Part shown: in pieces, positions 46,429 to 58,469 of the stretch | How the letters are laid out: every line of letters begins with the position of its first letter | Position numbering within the stretch: the stretch's first letter is position 1 | Source of the DNA: Isoetes taiwanensis | Taxonomy: Eukaryota; Streptophyta; Lycopodiopsida; Isoetales; Isoetaceae | Direction of reading: 5' to 3' | Assembly (NCBI GenBank): GCA_021234155.1 | Contig: JAJEKV010000054.1 | Coordinates: 1,488,001-1,552,000 of the forward strand | DNA: 64,000 nucleotides | Translations under genes and position numbers: made by a program | The notes under the pieces: model-generated | Told to the model about the DNA's origin: nothing | Seen by the model: the letters and a program-made list of their open reading frames with translations, nothing else | Database searches by the model: none

Positions 46429-49018
46429 ACAGAAGCTGTTTCACTGTTCAACATTAAGGATTGTTGGATGGAAGAGAGTAGTTCTATCATCTCACAAATC
46501 AGGAAACTGGGTTTTATTCACTGCACATGGACTTCTAGCATGGCCTTTGCAAAGATGAGGGAATCTCTGCTCATTTGGAAGCAACTTAAAGCATTGTCAT
46601 AAGGGTAGTTCTTAATAACAACGTCTAGAGTTTAGTAAGCAATGCTGCTCTCTTTCGGTTTGTAACTTTATCCCCTCTCTCTCTCCCCTATCTCTCTGGT
46701 GGAAGGCAAGGTGTTTTGTATTTAGAAACGTGCCACCAAGAGGTGGTTTCTAGCTGGAAATCGGCTCGCGGCGCCGCCACTCATGGTCCCACGTCAGCAC
46801 CCTTGTTTAGAGTTTTGCGAATTCTAGCAGCGATCTTCCTTCTGCAGCGATGGCCTTGGCGGCTTCTTGGCCGTAGGTAGGACTTCAGCGAGGCTTATGG
46901 CGATCAGGACTTCAGCGAAGCTTCAGAAATGGCGATCAGGATTCCGGCGAGCTTATGGCAGACATGAGGATTCCAGCGAGCTTATGGCAGATAGGAGGAT
47001 TATGGCAGATAGGAGGATTCTGACGACATGAGGGTTCTGACGACGCCATACCAGGGAGGGAAAAATCTTCATGCTTCGGGAAGCTTATTCTAATGCATAG
47101 CTGTTAGAAATCTTGATGCTTCAAGAACTTTGGGGCGGTGCCACTTACAATAGGTAAATAAAAAATTACCAAGAAATAAAAATACAAGAAACTAGCAGAA
47201 CTGCAGGGTTGGGAAGAAGGCTAGGCAGATGGGTTTGCGTTGGAATTTTAATCGTGGTAATTTGAATTTCGGCTGCAACTTTGAATTTAAGAATTGCGCG
47301 TTGACTTCCCATTATTGGTTTGAAGAATTATATACATGTTGAAAAGGAATGCCAATGAAAATACGGATCTCAGCGAATGGCTAATAGGAAAAAGAATGAT
47401 CATTAGTGGTAAGTAATACACATAGAAGTTTTGAAGATGTAAATCAAAGAAAGTGTTTGCACTAGAGAGGCTTTACCCTATACAGAATGGAGAAGAATAT
47501 CAAGTATATTCCAAGTGTTGTCCAATAAGCTGGTGCTCTTCGGAAGTATGCAAGAATGGCATTTAAGGGCGAAAGCCTTATGGTTACATCGTTCACCCCT
47601 TTTTGGGTCCCTGCTAGGAAGAATCTGCGTCGCGGTGGTACAGTATGTTGATATAGTGTTTTAGATGGATATGGTCAGTTATAATTTGTTCTTTATAGGG
47701 CCAAGAGATCTTCATCACGAATAAACATAAGCTCCACTAAACCTTTGCCAATTAATGGGAAGCATAGAATATGTTCTTCCTACAAGTATTGTAGAAAAAA
47801 ATTTCTCTAAATTCCCATTACGAGTGTAAATTTATATAGGGTCTTTTTTCATGGGCACTTTGGTCTTTTTTCCAACAGTTGAAAGTCGTGGAGATACATG
47901 GTACTAATCAAGAGTTGTAGCCAGTTGTATATCCAACTACTGTATCTAGATTCAGAAAGATTCGTATCAGGAATATGTATTGCAAGAACTATGTTTCTCC
48001 TGGCTTTCATAAAATGCCTTCATTTGCCAATCCTTTAATTTGCTAATCCTTTTAATGCCACCATACTAACCATGAAGTTAATGCGATGGTATCAGAACTT
48101 GATGCCGCCACTCAAGAATGAAATGAAATTGGTTTTCTGCATTCTCAAGGCTAGAACATAGCCTCCAGGTTCTGTAGTGATCCAAGAACTGTTGTTTCTT
48201 CTCATGTCTAGCCGTCTAAGTTTAAAAAACAAATCTAGCACTTACTGAAAGTTTTGATTAGAAATGTCTATAATTTCATGATGGCAATGCACAAGTTACG
48301 ATGTTAAAGATGAGGTTTCTAGCATTCTATCTTGCTCGAGGGGTTGCTGAGCAGGAGCATGCTTATGCATTGTAACAACCTTATCAAAGTTCCTGCTTAC
48401 TTGACAAAAACCACTGAAAAATTCTGTGGATAGAATCCTCAACTTTAAGCCTATATCACCGAAATTGGGCGAGTTTTTTTTATCTTATTCAGAATGTCCT
48501 GGTCATGCTTTCCTGGAAACAAATGGCGTGCTTTGTACCAAAACTTAAAAAAGTCAATTGTGCAGTTACGAGAATGGACAATGGACGTGAACATAGCCTC
48601 CATTAGGCCGATTGTACAAAGCAGTAAGGATCACATAATACTGATCACATGCAATTTCAAAATCCGCATCATCTGACAAGTATGGAAATGGATCACGAAA
48701 CCCTAAGATGTCTGCATCCTGGTACAAATATCACCAAATTCTCATTATCAGTTAGGTTTTCAACAAATCTAGCATTTTAGAACATGCAACAGGAAACCTC
48801 TAAAGACAAAGGTCATGTAATAGGCATGAACCATCCTAAAAATAACAATAAAGAATATTTATTACAAGCTTAAAGCATTGGATGCCATAGCACAAAACAC
48901 ACAGCATCGATTGTCATACATTTCAAGTTCAACCAGAGAAGAGTAAGAAAGCAGTAGCCACTTGCCAAATGCCAAAGCAGCAGCCACTTGCCAAATGCTA
49001 TACTTATAGAGAATGAAA
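46429..49018. other. Unassigned region with local repeats and a possible LTR end
   Basis: About 2.6 kb after the PPR gene with no recognised gene. Around 46880-47050 a loose tandem array of about 30-bp units runs (GGATTCCGGCGAGCTTATGG, GCAGATAGGAGGATTATGG and so on). TGGTATCAGAAC at 48089-48100 matches the copia primer-binding site, so the 700 bp to its left may be a worn copia LTR. No coding part of such an element follows. The rest shows nothing. Confidence 0.4.
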
Positions 49019-49325
49019 GGCCTAAACAAAGCAAATATTCACAGAAAAAATGAAGTCGAAGCCCATTTCAAGGACAACTCTTAGGAACTCAATCCTTCTC
49101 CACATCATTCTAAGATAGTCTTCAGACATAAAGAATTTTTCTCCTGAAATGTCTACTCCATAAGTCCATAAGGTGAAACAATACACATGAGGAATAGTTT
49201 CACAACGTTCTGCAGAGATTTGACTAAACAAACAATCAGCATATGGTGCAAAAAACTGCTTATGCCCTCGCCTCGTAAGAACTGATCAATCATAGAACCT
49301 GGGGCTGCCCATGCTTGAATTAAGG
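49019..49325 (-). pseudogene. GT77-type nucleotide-diphospho-sugar transferase exon fragment
   Basis: On the - strand, AWAAPGSMIDQFLRGEGISS and FLHHMLIV are followed, after a frame slip, by ERCETIPHVYCFTLWTYGVD and ISGEKFFMSEDYLRMMWRRI plus EFLRVVLEMGFDFIFS. Plant proteins of the PF03407 (GT77-like, At4g15970 type) family read AWAAP.S.IDLFL, HPHC..L.T.GVDFS.EK.FM..DYL.MMWRRI.FL..VLE.GYNFVF.D.D, so the match is strong. The catalytic DxD that should follow is gone (SVNICFV). It is a dead gene piece lying against the LINE at 49326. Confidence 0.75.
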
Positions 49326-50335
49326 TGGTGATAATGACCATCCAGGAGAAATGGGGAACAGATAGAGATAGATGTAGGAGGAATTTGAAGTTTATGTGGT
49401 CTAGCCCGATATACCCTAAAATAAAGTCATTTATGTGGCAACTATGGCACAAAGCTTTAGCCACAAATCACAAGAGATATAGAATGCAGATGGCAGATTC
49501 TGATGTATGTCCAAGATGCTTGGGGCAAAGAGAAGACGAGAACCACCTTTTCAGGGAATGTATTTGGTCTGAATGGGTCTTGGAGTTAGCTTCAGATTTC
49601 TTGGGCTATAACCTCTGTTCTATGAGCTCCATAGACTTCTTCATGCCTCATAACCCGAATGACTGGAGAATCTACATTCTTCTATGGAGGATGTGGAAAG
49701 GAAGGAATACGCTTATCTTTAATAATGAAATCATTCACCCTGAGGCAGTTATCAGGCAGATTTCATATGATATTAAATGGATTAATGATGCCATCTAATC
49801 TTACACTCTTATCATTGGCTTTTGCAGGGATTATTTTTATATTGGTGCGGAAAATCAAATGGAAGAAGACGGATCCCACAACCAACATGGAATGGCTCAA
49901 GATTTTTGGGCCGCCAAACCTGCAAGGGCATGAAGAACCGTGTTTATGTAATTGCTGCTGGACCAGCCTCCAGATGTTCGAAGAGACCTTTTATGTCAAG
50001 CCAAGGACAACAGGGGAAGATTCAACATGACCAAAGCTGCATCTTGCTTATGCACCTGTTGCATCCTATCCATTATGGTCAGGGGGAGAGGAAGAAAAAT
50101 CACGAACTATAATCTCAGGGCTCCCTTCTGATTTCAGGGAAATCTAGAATCCGACAACACTATATTTTGGACCGAAAGTAGCTCATGATCTGATGGCTTT
50201 ATCTTTATCCTTAAACTCTTTATAAAAATAACTCTTAAGTTATTATAGTTCTGGGTTATACTTCCCTGTAAAAAGTAAATTTTGTAACTTTATCTATATA
50301 TCAATATACAGGCCTTCAATTAAAAAAAAAAGATA
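49326..50335 (+). mobile_element. LINE family B, 3' end only
   Basis: The 3' end of an L1-type LINE. The zinc-binding reverse-transcriptase-associated part (zf-RVT) reads PKIKSFMWQLWHKALATNHK, CPRCLGQREDENHLFRECIW and WRIYILLWRMWKGRNTLIFN. The 3' end has a poly-A run at 50323-50333. It is the same family as the copy at 50795-53970, which shares all three segments. Heavily 5' truncated. Confidence 0.8.
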
Positions 50336-50700
50336 ATAACAGTTCTGTTTCGAAATGCTGCTTTGTTCAAAATTGAGTAGAGATCCGTGAGCTCCTCTAT
50401 GCTCTACATCAGGCAGCAGGGAGTCAATTTGTTGTTCCCAAAAGGAGGTTGCACCAAACGAAGAAAAATATAAACATAAACAGAACATGAGCAAGATCAT
50501 GGTATCCCATGGGACTTGTAGAGAATAATGAACCAGCTTTGCCAGATGTTTATAGGACTTTCAAGATCACATGCTTTTCCAAAGTGATCATAATAAGAAA
50601 ACATACATTGTTCTCCTTATAGATAAAGCAGAATGAGAAAAGATTCTAAGGGTCACCATGGGCAACATAACCAGCATATTTGTAATTGGAAGCACATATT
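50336..50700. other. Short unassigned gap between LINE copies
   Basis: About 360 bases with no clear gene. It leads into a PPR scrap. Confidence 0.4.
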
Positions 50701-50792
50701 GGGAATTTTATGCCGCCACATGTTTGTAAAATATGGTAGCATCTTTGATGCTCAGCAGGCCTTTAACAGGTTGTATCATTGTATGAGCAATC
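50701..50792 (+). pseudogene. PPR motif scrap
   Basis: HMFVKYGSIFDAQQAFNRL matches the PPR consensus (.MY.KCGS..DA...F). It is a single motif stranded beside the LINE; no gene is left. Confidence 0.55.
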
Positions 50793-51337
50793 CTAGATAT
50801 TTTTCAGCATACTTAAAAGACAGATTCATCTTGGACAATGTAGTGACTGCTATTCTAGGTTTGCAATGGGCTTAAGACTCCAATCAAGACATAGCCCTTC
50901 TTAAGCTTGACATCACTAAAGCCTTTGACACAGTCAGCTGGAAGTTTCTTTACAAATGTTGCAGAGCTCTTGGCTTCAATGAGGAAAGTATTGGTATGTT
51001 TAATGCCATTCTCAGCAACTCCAGATCTGCAGTTCTCATTAATGGTGAGACTAACCCCTTTTTCTCTATCCAAAGAGGGGTAAAACAAGGTTGTCCTCTA
51101 GCACCCTTCCTTTTTTTAATTGTTATGGAAGCTTTGCACAGCAGATTGGAAGATGCCAAGATTAATAACTCAATTAAAAGCCTCAAGCTCCCTGAGAATC
51201 CACAAGTAGATCAGATCCTAAATGGGCATTTTGCAGATGACACTTTTATTCTAACCTCCATGGATCAGGGTTCCATCATCAATACCCAAAGTATCCTCCA
51301 GGATTTTGGCAATGTTTCAGGTTGCAAAATCAATCCT

Positions 51338-51345
51338 CTCAAATC
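51338..51345. repeat. Target-site duplication of the fold-back element, left copy
   Basis: CTCAAATC, repeated exactly at 52006-52013; 8 bp, hAT type. Confidence 0.9.
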
Positions 51346-52005
51346 CAGGGATAGGTTCTATACGTACAAAATTAAAATTTCTGACGTATAAAGTTAAAAA
51401 ATACGTATTTTTTAATAAAATACGTATTTAACGTATAAATACCTCGCCGGCCGGAAAAAAAAATCTTCGCGTACGCGAAACCTTCGTGGAAAGCTGCAGA
51501 CGAAAATTTTTTCGTCAGACGAAAATAGAAAGAATCGCTGCGAAAGGGGCGAGCGACATTCACAGACGCTGAAAGCTTCGTGATAGCGTCTGCCGAAAAT
51601 TTTTTCACGACGCTATCCAGTCATTTCACGTCTGCCAAAAGCAAATACGGTTGTTCGAAAAAAAATACGGCAAAAAAATACGGCAAAAAACAATTCCGGC
51701 GTCGGAAGATTTTCGCGTACGCGAAAACAACTAAATCGCGTACGCGAAAAAAAGTCCGCGTACGCTGTGGCGTTGTTTTCGCGTACGCGAAAAAATTTTG
51801 GTTTCGCGTACGCGGTTCTGAAGGTTTCGCGTACGCGAAAAATTTTTCGCGTACGCGATATAGTTGTTTTCGCGTACGCGAAAATCTTCCGACGCCGGAA
51901 TTGTTTTTTGCCGTATTTTTTGCGTTTTATACGGCAAATTTGTGCCGTATCATACAATTCATACGTATTCCGTATAAAACGTACAGCGTGTTGAACCTAT
52001 CCCTG
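51346..52005. mobile_element. Fold-back hAT-type non-autonomous element with CGCGTACGCG palindromes
   Basis: 660 bp bounded by CAGGGATAGGTTC and its exact inverse, with an 8-bp duplication CTCAAATC, which together indicate the hAT superfamily. The inner part is a long inverted repeat: the 51660-51745 arm (TACGGCAAAAAACAATTCCG, then GCGTCGGAAGATTTTCGCG) recurs inverted at 51850-51925. Between and beside the arms stand nine copies of TTCGCGTACGCGAA-like palindromes, eight with a perfect CGCGTACGCG core (near 51475, 51713, 51736, 51780, 51806, 51827, 51848, 51871 and a degenerate one near 51757). No protein is encoded, although open frames run through both strands because of the symmetry. Confidence 0.9.
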
Positions 52006-53970
52006 CTCAAATCTGCCATCCATTCTAGGGAGATCGACAAAGGTACTCAGGCAGATCAACTCTTTGGATGTAAGTATTATTCCCCCTGCACCAAATCCAA
52101 GATTCTTGGGATCCCATTTGCCATCAGGAGCAATGCCTCAGATTTATGGCTTGATATAGTCGAGAAATTCTATAAAAAGGTTGATTCTCTTAACTCTAAA
52201 TATCTCTCTAAAAACGGGAGAGCTATTATTGCAAACTTTGTGATTTCCTCTTCTCAGGTTTATCAATCTTTGGTCATTCTGGCCCCCAAGAAGATCACTA
52301 ACAGGCTTCAAAGTATTATTGGCAGGTTCATAGCTTGTGGTCAGAATAAAAGATGCTGGCATCCGATTTCAATGGAGGAATGCTGCAAACTAAAAAAGAA
52401 TGGAGGTCTCGGTACCATTAACATCAGAAAACAGGGTTTAGCTTTAGCTGCTAAATATTTCTACAGGGCTTGTTATGACAAGATAAAACATCCTATATCC
52501 ATCCTGATCAGACACTATATCAGCAAATGTCATCCGTATGGATGGAGAATTCTCAAGATGGATTTGCCTCACTCTATCTATTTCCCTTTCTCCATCCCTG
52601 CTTCAACTCCGGGTTTTATCAAAAAATGGATCTATGCTTGGGATGAAGTCAGACATATGTATAATTGGGAAAAGGGTCTCTCGATGGATCAATCAATATT
52701 TTGGAACCCAGCCCTGATCCTTGATAATCCCAATTTATGCCTGGCTTGTCACTTCCCTGAGCAAGCTAAGCTTTGGAAACAAAAGGGTATCACTCTCATC
52801 AGCCACCTATTTGATGATAATGGTATTATCCCCTTTCAGGCTTCCGTTCTTGCAGATGAGGATAATCAAACCAAGTTGCTCTATGAAGCCATCACTAATA
52901 TCATATTGCAGGGCAGATGGTCTCACTCTCCAGACTCGTGGAAACACAATGGTAAAAGTGGTTACATAGTCAAATTGGCTTACAGATTCTTAATGAGTTA
53001 TCAGGAGATCACAGTCCATTCAAAATGGGATGTCTCCCAGGAAACAGCAAGGAAAAACCTGGTTTTTATGTGGAACAGCCCCATCAACCCAAAGATCAAA
53101 GCTTTCATGTGGCAACTTTGGCATAAAGGCCTTGCTACCAACTGTAAGAGATTTCGTTTAGCTATGACTAACTCGGATTTATGTGACAGATGCTTGGCTA
53201 ATAAAGAAGATGAAGAACACCTATTTAGAACCTGCCTATGGTCGGAATGGGTTTTGGAACTTGCAACCAATATCTTTGGCCAAAACATGGTTGGCCTGAG
53301 TCACAAAGACTTCTTTATGCCTATCAATCCATCCGATTGGAGAATTTATATCCTCCTATGGAGAATCTAGAAAGGAAGAAATAGCTTTATTTTTAATTGT
53401 GAAATTATCCCTCCGGAGGGGATCATAAAACAGGTATTGTATGATATCAGCTGGATTATGAATATTAATGGATGATATGTTTGCTGTTGCAGATACCTTA
53501 TTCATCTTGACCAGGAGGCTTGAATGGAAGAATATCAAAGCAGAAATCAACCATGAGTGGATTAAGTTTTTTGGACCGGCTGACACATCGACACACCTGG
53601 ATGCAATTTGTACCTGTGGCTGCTGTTGTGACCAGAACTATGACATCAGAAGAGAACTCATCTGCACAGCCAAGGATGCCAAAGGCAGATATAATATGGC
53701 CATGGCAGGCTCATGCATGTGTATTTACTGTGTCTTTCACTCCATAAGGCCAGAAAATGCACAAATCAGAATCTCCTATCTATCCATTGAGTCAGGACTC
53801 AAAACATTATGAACTTTACTTCTCGCTTTTATTGCTACTCTATCTATCTTAATCTGTCATCCCGTATAAGCTGATGCTTTTTAAGGGTTAAACTTCCCTT
53901 GAAAAAAGTTTTTTGTACACTTTTATATACTTCAAATAATGTATATAGCCTTCAATAAAAAAAAAAAGAA

Positions 53971-54932
53971 AACACGAAGATATGCGTCTCTGCGAAGCTC
54001 ATCCAACTGTTCTAGTTGATAGACTCGTTCTTGGAGTGTAGCAGGGGGATCATGCGCCAGTTGAAAACGGAGAGCTGGAAGAACATAATCAAAAGGCATG
54101 AGAGCCTCCTGACCATAAACCAGCTTGAAAGGAGTGTGTCCAGTAGCAATTTTAAAAATGGTGTTGTAAGCCCAGAGAATAGTAGGTAGTTTATCCTGTC
54201 AGTTAGTGCGAGAAGCATCACAAATTTTCTTCAAGATGGTGATGAGAGTCTTATTGGTACTTTCGGCCAAGCCATTCCCTTGTGGATAGCTTTTTCTGTG
54301 ATGAATATATAGATAATCCATCAGTTCCTTGATAGTATGATTGACAAAATGCACACCGCGATCACTGACGAGTTCCCTGGGACAACCGAAATGCGTGATG
54401 ACATGCGTGTAAAGAACTTTAGCCATACTGGCAGCAGTGTTGTTAGGGAATGCACAGGCCTCCACCCACTTGGTGCCATAATCTGTGAGAACCAAGATAT
54501 AGCGCGCAGGGTGTGCTGCACGGGGGATTCCATTGGCCCAACAAAGTCCATGCCCCACTTGCTGAAGGGTAGCGGGGTAGCAACCAGGGTTAAAGGAAGA
54601 GCATCACGGGCCGTGGGTCGACCCACACGCTAGCAGACATCACAGTTGCATGCTTGAGCGTGGGCATCCTTGAAGAGCATGGGCCAAAAATAGCCTGCGA
54701 GAAGAATCTTGCAGGCCGTGATGTCATCACTGAATTGTCCACCACCCAGACCCTCATGAGCTTGACGAACAATCTCAGGTACTTCATGAGGCAGAACACA
54801 CCAACGCAAGACCATGTCCTTGCCACGTTTATAGAGATGGCCCGCAACCATGGTATAGTCATGGACCTCACGGAGGAACTGTTGACGGTGTGACCGGAGC
54901 TTCTCAGGAGAGAGCGTGGGATTTTTCGATGG
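53971..54932 (-). pseudogene. Gypsy fossil (second copy): integrase
   Basis: Integrase with the H2C2 segment (GHLYKRGKDMVLRWCVLPHE, HEGLGGGQFSDDITACKILL, near 54840-54720) and core motifs (ILVLTDYGTKWVEACAFPNN near 54490, LVSDRGVHFVNHTIKELMDY near 54360, SYPQGNGLAESTNKTL near 54280). The region ends VYQLEQLDELRRDAYLRV next to the LINE tail. Confidence 0.85.
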
Positions 54933-55739
54933 GTTGCTCAACACCTGATTCCACTTCTGGCTCGACAACATTACTTGGAATCATTTCTGACTCATTATCA
55001 GAGTCACTCAAATCTACCTGCTCCAATCCTTGAGTTTTTTCTTCTTCACTTATTGACTGATTTGTTTCCTCAATACTATCTTTCCTTTCACTTTCACATG
55101 GATCTTCAGTATTTATCTTAGGAATTTTCCTATAAAATTCGTTTTCATTGAAGACCACATCTCTACTTACTATAATTTTTCTTCTAGCAGGGTCATATAA
55201 TCTGAATGCTTTTGAATTAGAATCATACCCTACTAGATAAGATATGTATGCTCTATCATCCAACTTTTTCCTCAGTTCTTCAGGAACATGTACAAAGCAT
55301 AAACACCCATATGCTTTTAATCTATCATAAGAAGGGGACTTACCAGACCAAAGCATTTACGGAATTGCACCTTTAATACTTGATGAAGGTAACAAGTTTT
55401 GAATGTAGACAAATTTGTCTTCACGGCTTCATCCCATAAATAATTTGGTAAACCGAATACTTCAACATGGATCTCACAAAGATCAAGCAAGGTTCTATTT
55501 TTCCTTTACGCAACTCCATTTTGTTGTGGTGAGTATCTGCATGTCAATTGCCTCTTGATTCCCCTGTTTACACAAAAACTTTAAATTCATCGGAGAGATA
55601 TATTCACCTCCCAATCCGACCTTATGCACTTTATCTTTCTTCCGGTTTCTAGCTCGGTTTCAGCAAAGAAATAACTTCAAAGCATCACTAGCTTGGTCTT
55701 TTGTTTTCAAAATATAACACTTGGTTTTTCTGCTTTGAA

Positions 55740-56900
55740 ATCATCAATAAAAGCTCATGAAATATTTATGCCCACTCAAACTAGTAACATTTATAGGACC
55801 ACATAAATCTGTATGTACCAAATCCAAAATGCCCTTTGCTCTTTTGTGTGACCTTTTAAATGGCAATCTTGATTGCTTTCCAAGTTGGCAGCCTCCACAT
55901 AAGAACTTTTCATTTTGTACCTTGGCGGATATTAATCCCTTTTCCCCAAGCCTTTTGATTATTGCAGCATTTACATGACATAATCTGTTATGCCATACTT
56001 TCACATCTGAATATTCCACAAGATTAATTTCATGAAGATGCTCCATATTCAATCCAAAAAGATTACCAACTCTTTTGCCAATAAACTTTAATTCACCATT
56101 AAGGAACACTTTACAATGGATCTGTTCAAACAACACTTTATATCCCAAATCCACCAGCTGACATACGGATATAAGATTTCTAACAAGACTGGGCACACAC
56201 AAAACATCTCTCAATTTTACAATTTTGCCATTTAAGTCAAACAACTCTAAAACTCCAGTATCTTCTATTTTCTTCAAACCCCCATCACCAAGTTGCACAT
56301 GTCCTTCCTTCTTTTCCCACTCCTTAAGCATATGCAAGTCACACATCACACTTTTTTCTGCTCCTGAATCTATAACGACAAATTGGTTATTGCTTTTCCT
56401 TGGAAACTCTGAAACATTACAAGTTAAATTCTTCCTTACCTCCAAGGTGTCATCCTCAAGTTCACCTTCACTACTATCTTGTTTTTCTACCACATTAATA
56501 CTTGAGCCTTCTTTGAATTTTCCCCTGCCCCTGCCACCTCTATAAGTTCCAGAAAATCTTCCTCGACCTCTTCCCTTTTTAGGACTTGGGCAATCAGAAG
56601 CAAAATGACCTTTGCCTTCACAATTGAAACATCTAAATTCCTTCTCACTATTGTTTGGACACTCACTCTTTAGGTGACCAAATTGATTACATGCATAACA
56701 AGGTCCTACTTTTCCTCTTGAAAAACCACCTCTTTTAGTCTTACCTGTATACAAGATCTCTGAGGATTGATCAGCTTCCTCCTGTGTAATAGTAGACTGT
56801 TCAAATTACGTCGCGTATCATTACGATAGCATGCTCCTTGGAAGTGGCTACATTTAAAGTAAAGTTGCCAAGTGACTATTATGAGATCTTTGCTCTTGCC
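55740..56900 (-). pseudogene. Copia fossil A: gag nucleocapsid, protease and pre-integrase region
   Basis: The nucleocapsid part has two zinc knuckles and an RG-rich linker (GRGRGRFSGTYRGGRGRG). The protease motif is DSGAEKS. The pre-integrase H..C box is followed by CGGCQLGKQSRLPFKRS and the integrase start LVHTDLCGPINVTSLSGHKY. Order and motifs are those of Ty1/copia. Confidence 0.85.
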
Positions 56901-57477
56901 AAAGCTAGTATTTGATCTTGTTCATTCAAGATATTTCCAGCTCCCTCAAGATCTGCAATAATGGAATCAAATCTCTCCAAAAAGTCAGGTCAAGTTATCT
57001 TTCTCAAACAATTTCATCTTCCTTAACTGTTTTTCTAGCACATCTATTTGCGAAGAACTTTTTGTTCATAGTGCTTTATCAAATAATCCCACATTTCCTT
57101 AGGCTTCATGCCTCGAAGCTTCAGTTTTAAGGCAGCGGTGCCTACCTTACACATGATTATGGCACGGGCCTCCATAATCTTAGCTTCATCTTACGCTCCA
57201 GAACTTCGGAGAAGTTGCCCTTGCAATAGACACACCTTCACCAAGTTCCCCACACAGATTGAGCATTACTACTACTAGCGGCAGGACTTGAATCACACAG
57301 AGCTAGTTGCACCCCTTGGACTACCATCAAACAAATACCACAATTTTTCAAACTCGAAAGACAGCTCTAATACTCTCCTTCCAGTTTGAAATCCTCCATC
57401 TCCTTTAAAAACTTCAATAGAGTTCAATAGATTTGCCCCGAATCTGGTTGTCATTATCACAGGGCAGGATTTAGTTA

Positions 57478-57490
57478 GCTCTGATACCAA
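57478..57490 (-). other. Copia primer-binding site
   Basis: TTGGTATCAGAGC on the - strand, complementary to the 3' end of initiator tRNA-Met, directly after the LTR end AACA. Confidence 0.85.
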
Positions 57491-57767
57491 TGTTAAAATC
57501 AGAGCTTGGGATTCGAACCCAAGTATGCCAAGACTCTGTCTCCTTCAAACCCCTCCCGCACCTATTTCTTCATACACACACCTGTATCTGCACTCAGCTC
57601 AACTTTTTCTATATCAATCATTCATATATATATATTTTCTTATCAATCTGGATATATCCACTTGTCAAATCGTGCATGCCCCTCATATAGAAAGTTTTTC
57701 AACTTGCCTAAATAATAGGATGCCCTGCTGTCCTTATCTTCCAGCTGTCGTTGACTTTGACCGTTGG
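57491..57767 (-). repeat. Copia LTR (fossil A), inverted relative to the LTR of fossil B
   Basis: Matches 60360-60630 in inverted orientation over about 270 bp with few differences. It contains the (TA)n/ATATATATA stretch near 57627. Confidence 0.85.
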
Positions 57768-58469
57768 CTGTGAGATCCATGTTGAAGTATTCTGGTTTAC
57801 CAAATTATTTATGGGATGAAGCTGTGAAGACAGCTGTCTACATTCAGAACTTGTTACCTTCATCAAGTATTAAAGGTGCAATTCCAGAAATGCTTTGGTC
57901 TGGTAAGTCCCCTTCTTATGATAGATTAAAAGCATATGGGTGTTTATGCTTTGTACATGTTCCTGAAGAACTGAGGAAAAAGTTGGATGATAGAGCATAC
58001 ATATCTTATCTAGTAGGGTATGATTCTAATTCAAAAGCATTCAGATTATATGACCCTGCTAGAAGAAAAATTATAGTAAGTAGAGATGTGGTCTTCAATG
58101 AAAACGAATTTTATAGGAAAATTCCTAAGATAAATACTGAAGATCCATGTGAAAGTGAAAGGAAAGATAGTATTGAGGAAACAAATCAGTCAATAAGTGA
58201 AGAAGAAAAAACTCAAGGATTGGAGCAGGTAGATTTGAGTGACTCTGATAATGAGTCAGAAATGATTCCAAGTAATGTTGTTGAGCGGAAGTGGAATCGG
58301 TGTTGAGCAAGAGATTGAACACCAAGAGGCGTAAGTGGATAAAATTGATAGACCAAAAAGAAAACCCGCACGAACGAAGCTCAAATGTTGGCAGAAGAAG
58401 CCAAACATGATTTAGAGTCTCATGGTAGAACTGAACTTGGAAAAAGTAAAAGACTTAGATCTCAGGTAG

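Larger units (their letters stand above)
50795..53970 (+). mobile_element. LINE family B (L1-type), broken, with nested fold-back element
   Basis: An L1-type non-LTR element lacking its 5' end. RT motifs: KDRFILDNVVTAILGLQ (about 50814), KLDITKAFDTVSWKFLY (about 50905), QRGVKQGCPLAPFLFLIVME (about 51070) and catalytic HFADDTFILTSM (about 51230). A 660-bp hAT-type element is inserted at 51346-52005. After it come KILGIPFAIRSN, the KNGGLGTINIRKQGLALAAK block and the zf-RVT part (PKIKAFMWQLWHKGLATNCK, CLANKEDEEHLF). The 3' end has a polyadenine run at 53958-53970 that abuts gypsy sequence, so it inserted into the gypsy fossil to its right. In-frame stops (for example near 50873 and 53370) show it is dead. 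Confidence 0.85.
54933..57767 (-). mobile_element. Ty1/copia fossil A, - strand, inserted in the gypsy fossil
   Basis: Reads right to left: part of a 5' LTR (57491-57767), a PBS (TTGGTATCAGAGC, 57478-57490) directly beside it, gag with two CCHC knuckles (CYACNQFGHLKSEC, CFNCEGKGHFASDC, about 56700-56570), protease (FVVIDSGAEKSVMCDL, about 56380), GAG-pre-integrase (VWHNRLCHVNAAIIKRLGEK, about 56000) and integrase remains up to 54933. Copia fossil, broken perhaps half a dozen times. It lies head to head with fossil B. Confidence 0.85.

Noticed and set aside
48080-48110. A full copia element starting from the PBS-like TGGTATCAGAAC
   Set aside because: No gag or pol follows to the right and no LTR pair is seen. 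Only a possible worn LTR end is noted.
51580-53370. A 596-codon open frame
   Set aside because: It begins within the fold-back element and runs into the LINE. The first part reads through palindromes (repeated FAYAK-like motifs on both strands), so it is not one gene; only the LINE part is meaningful.
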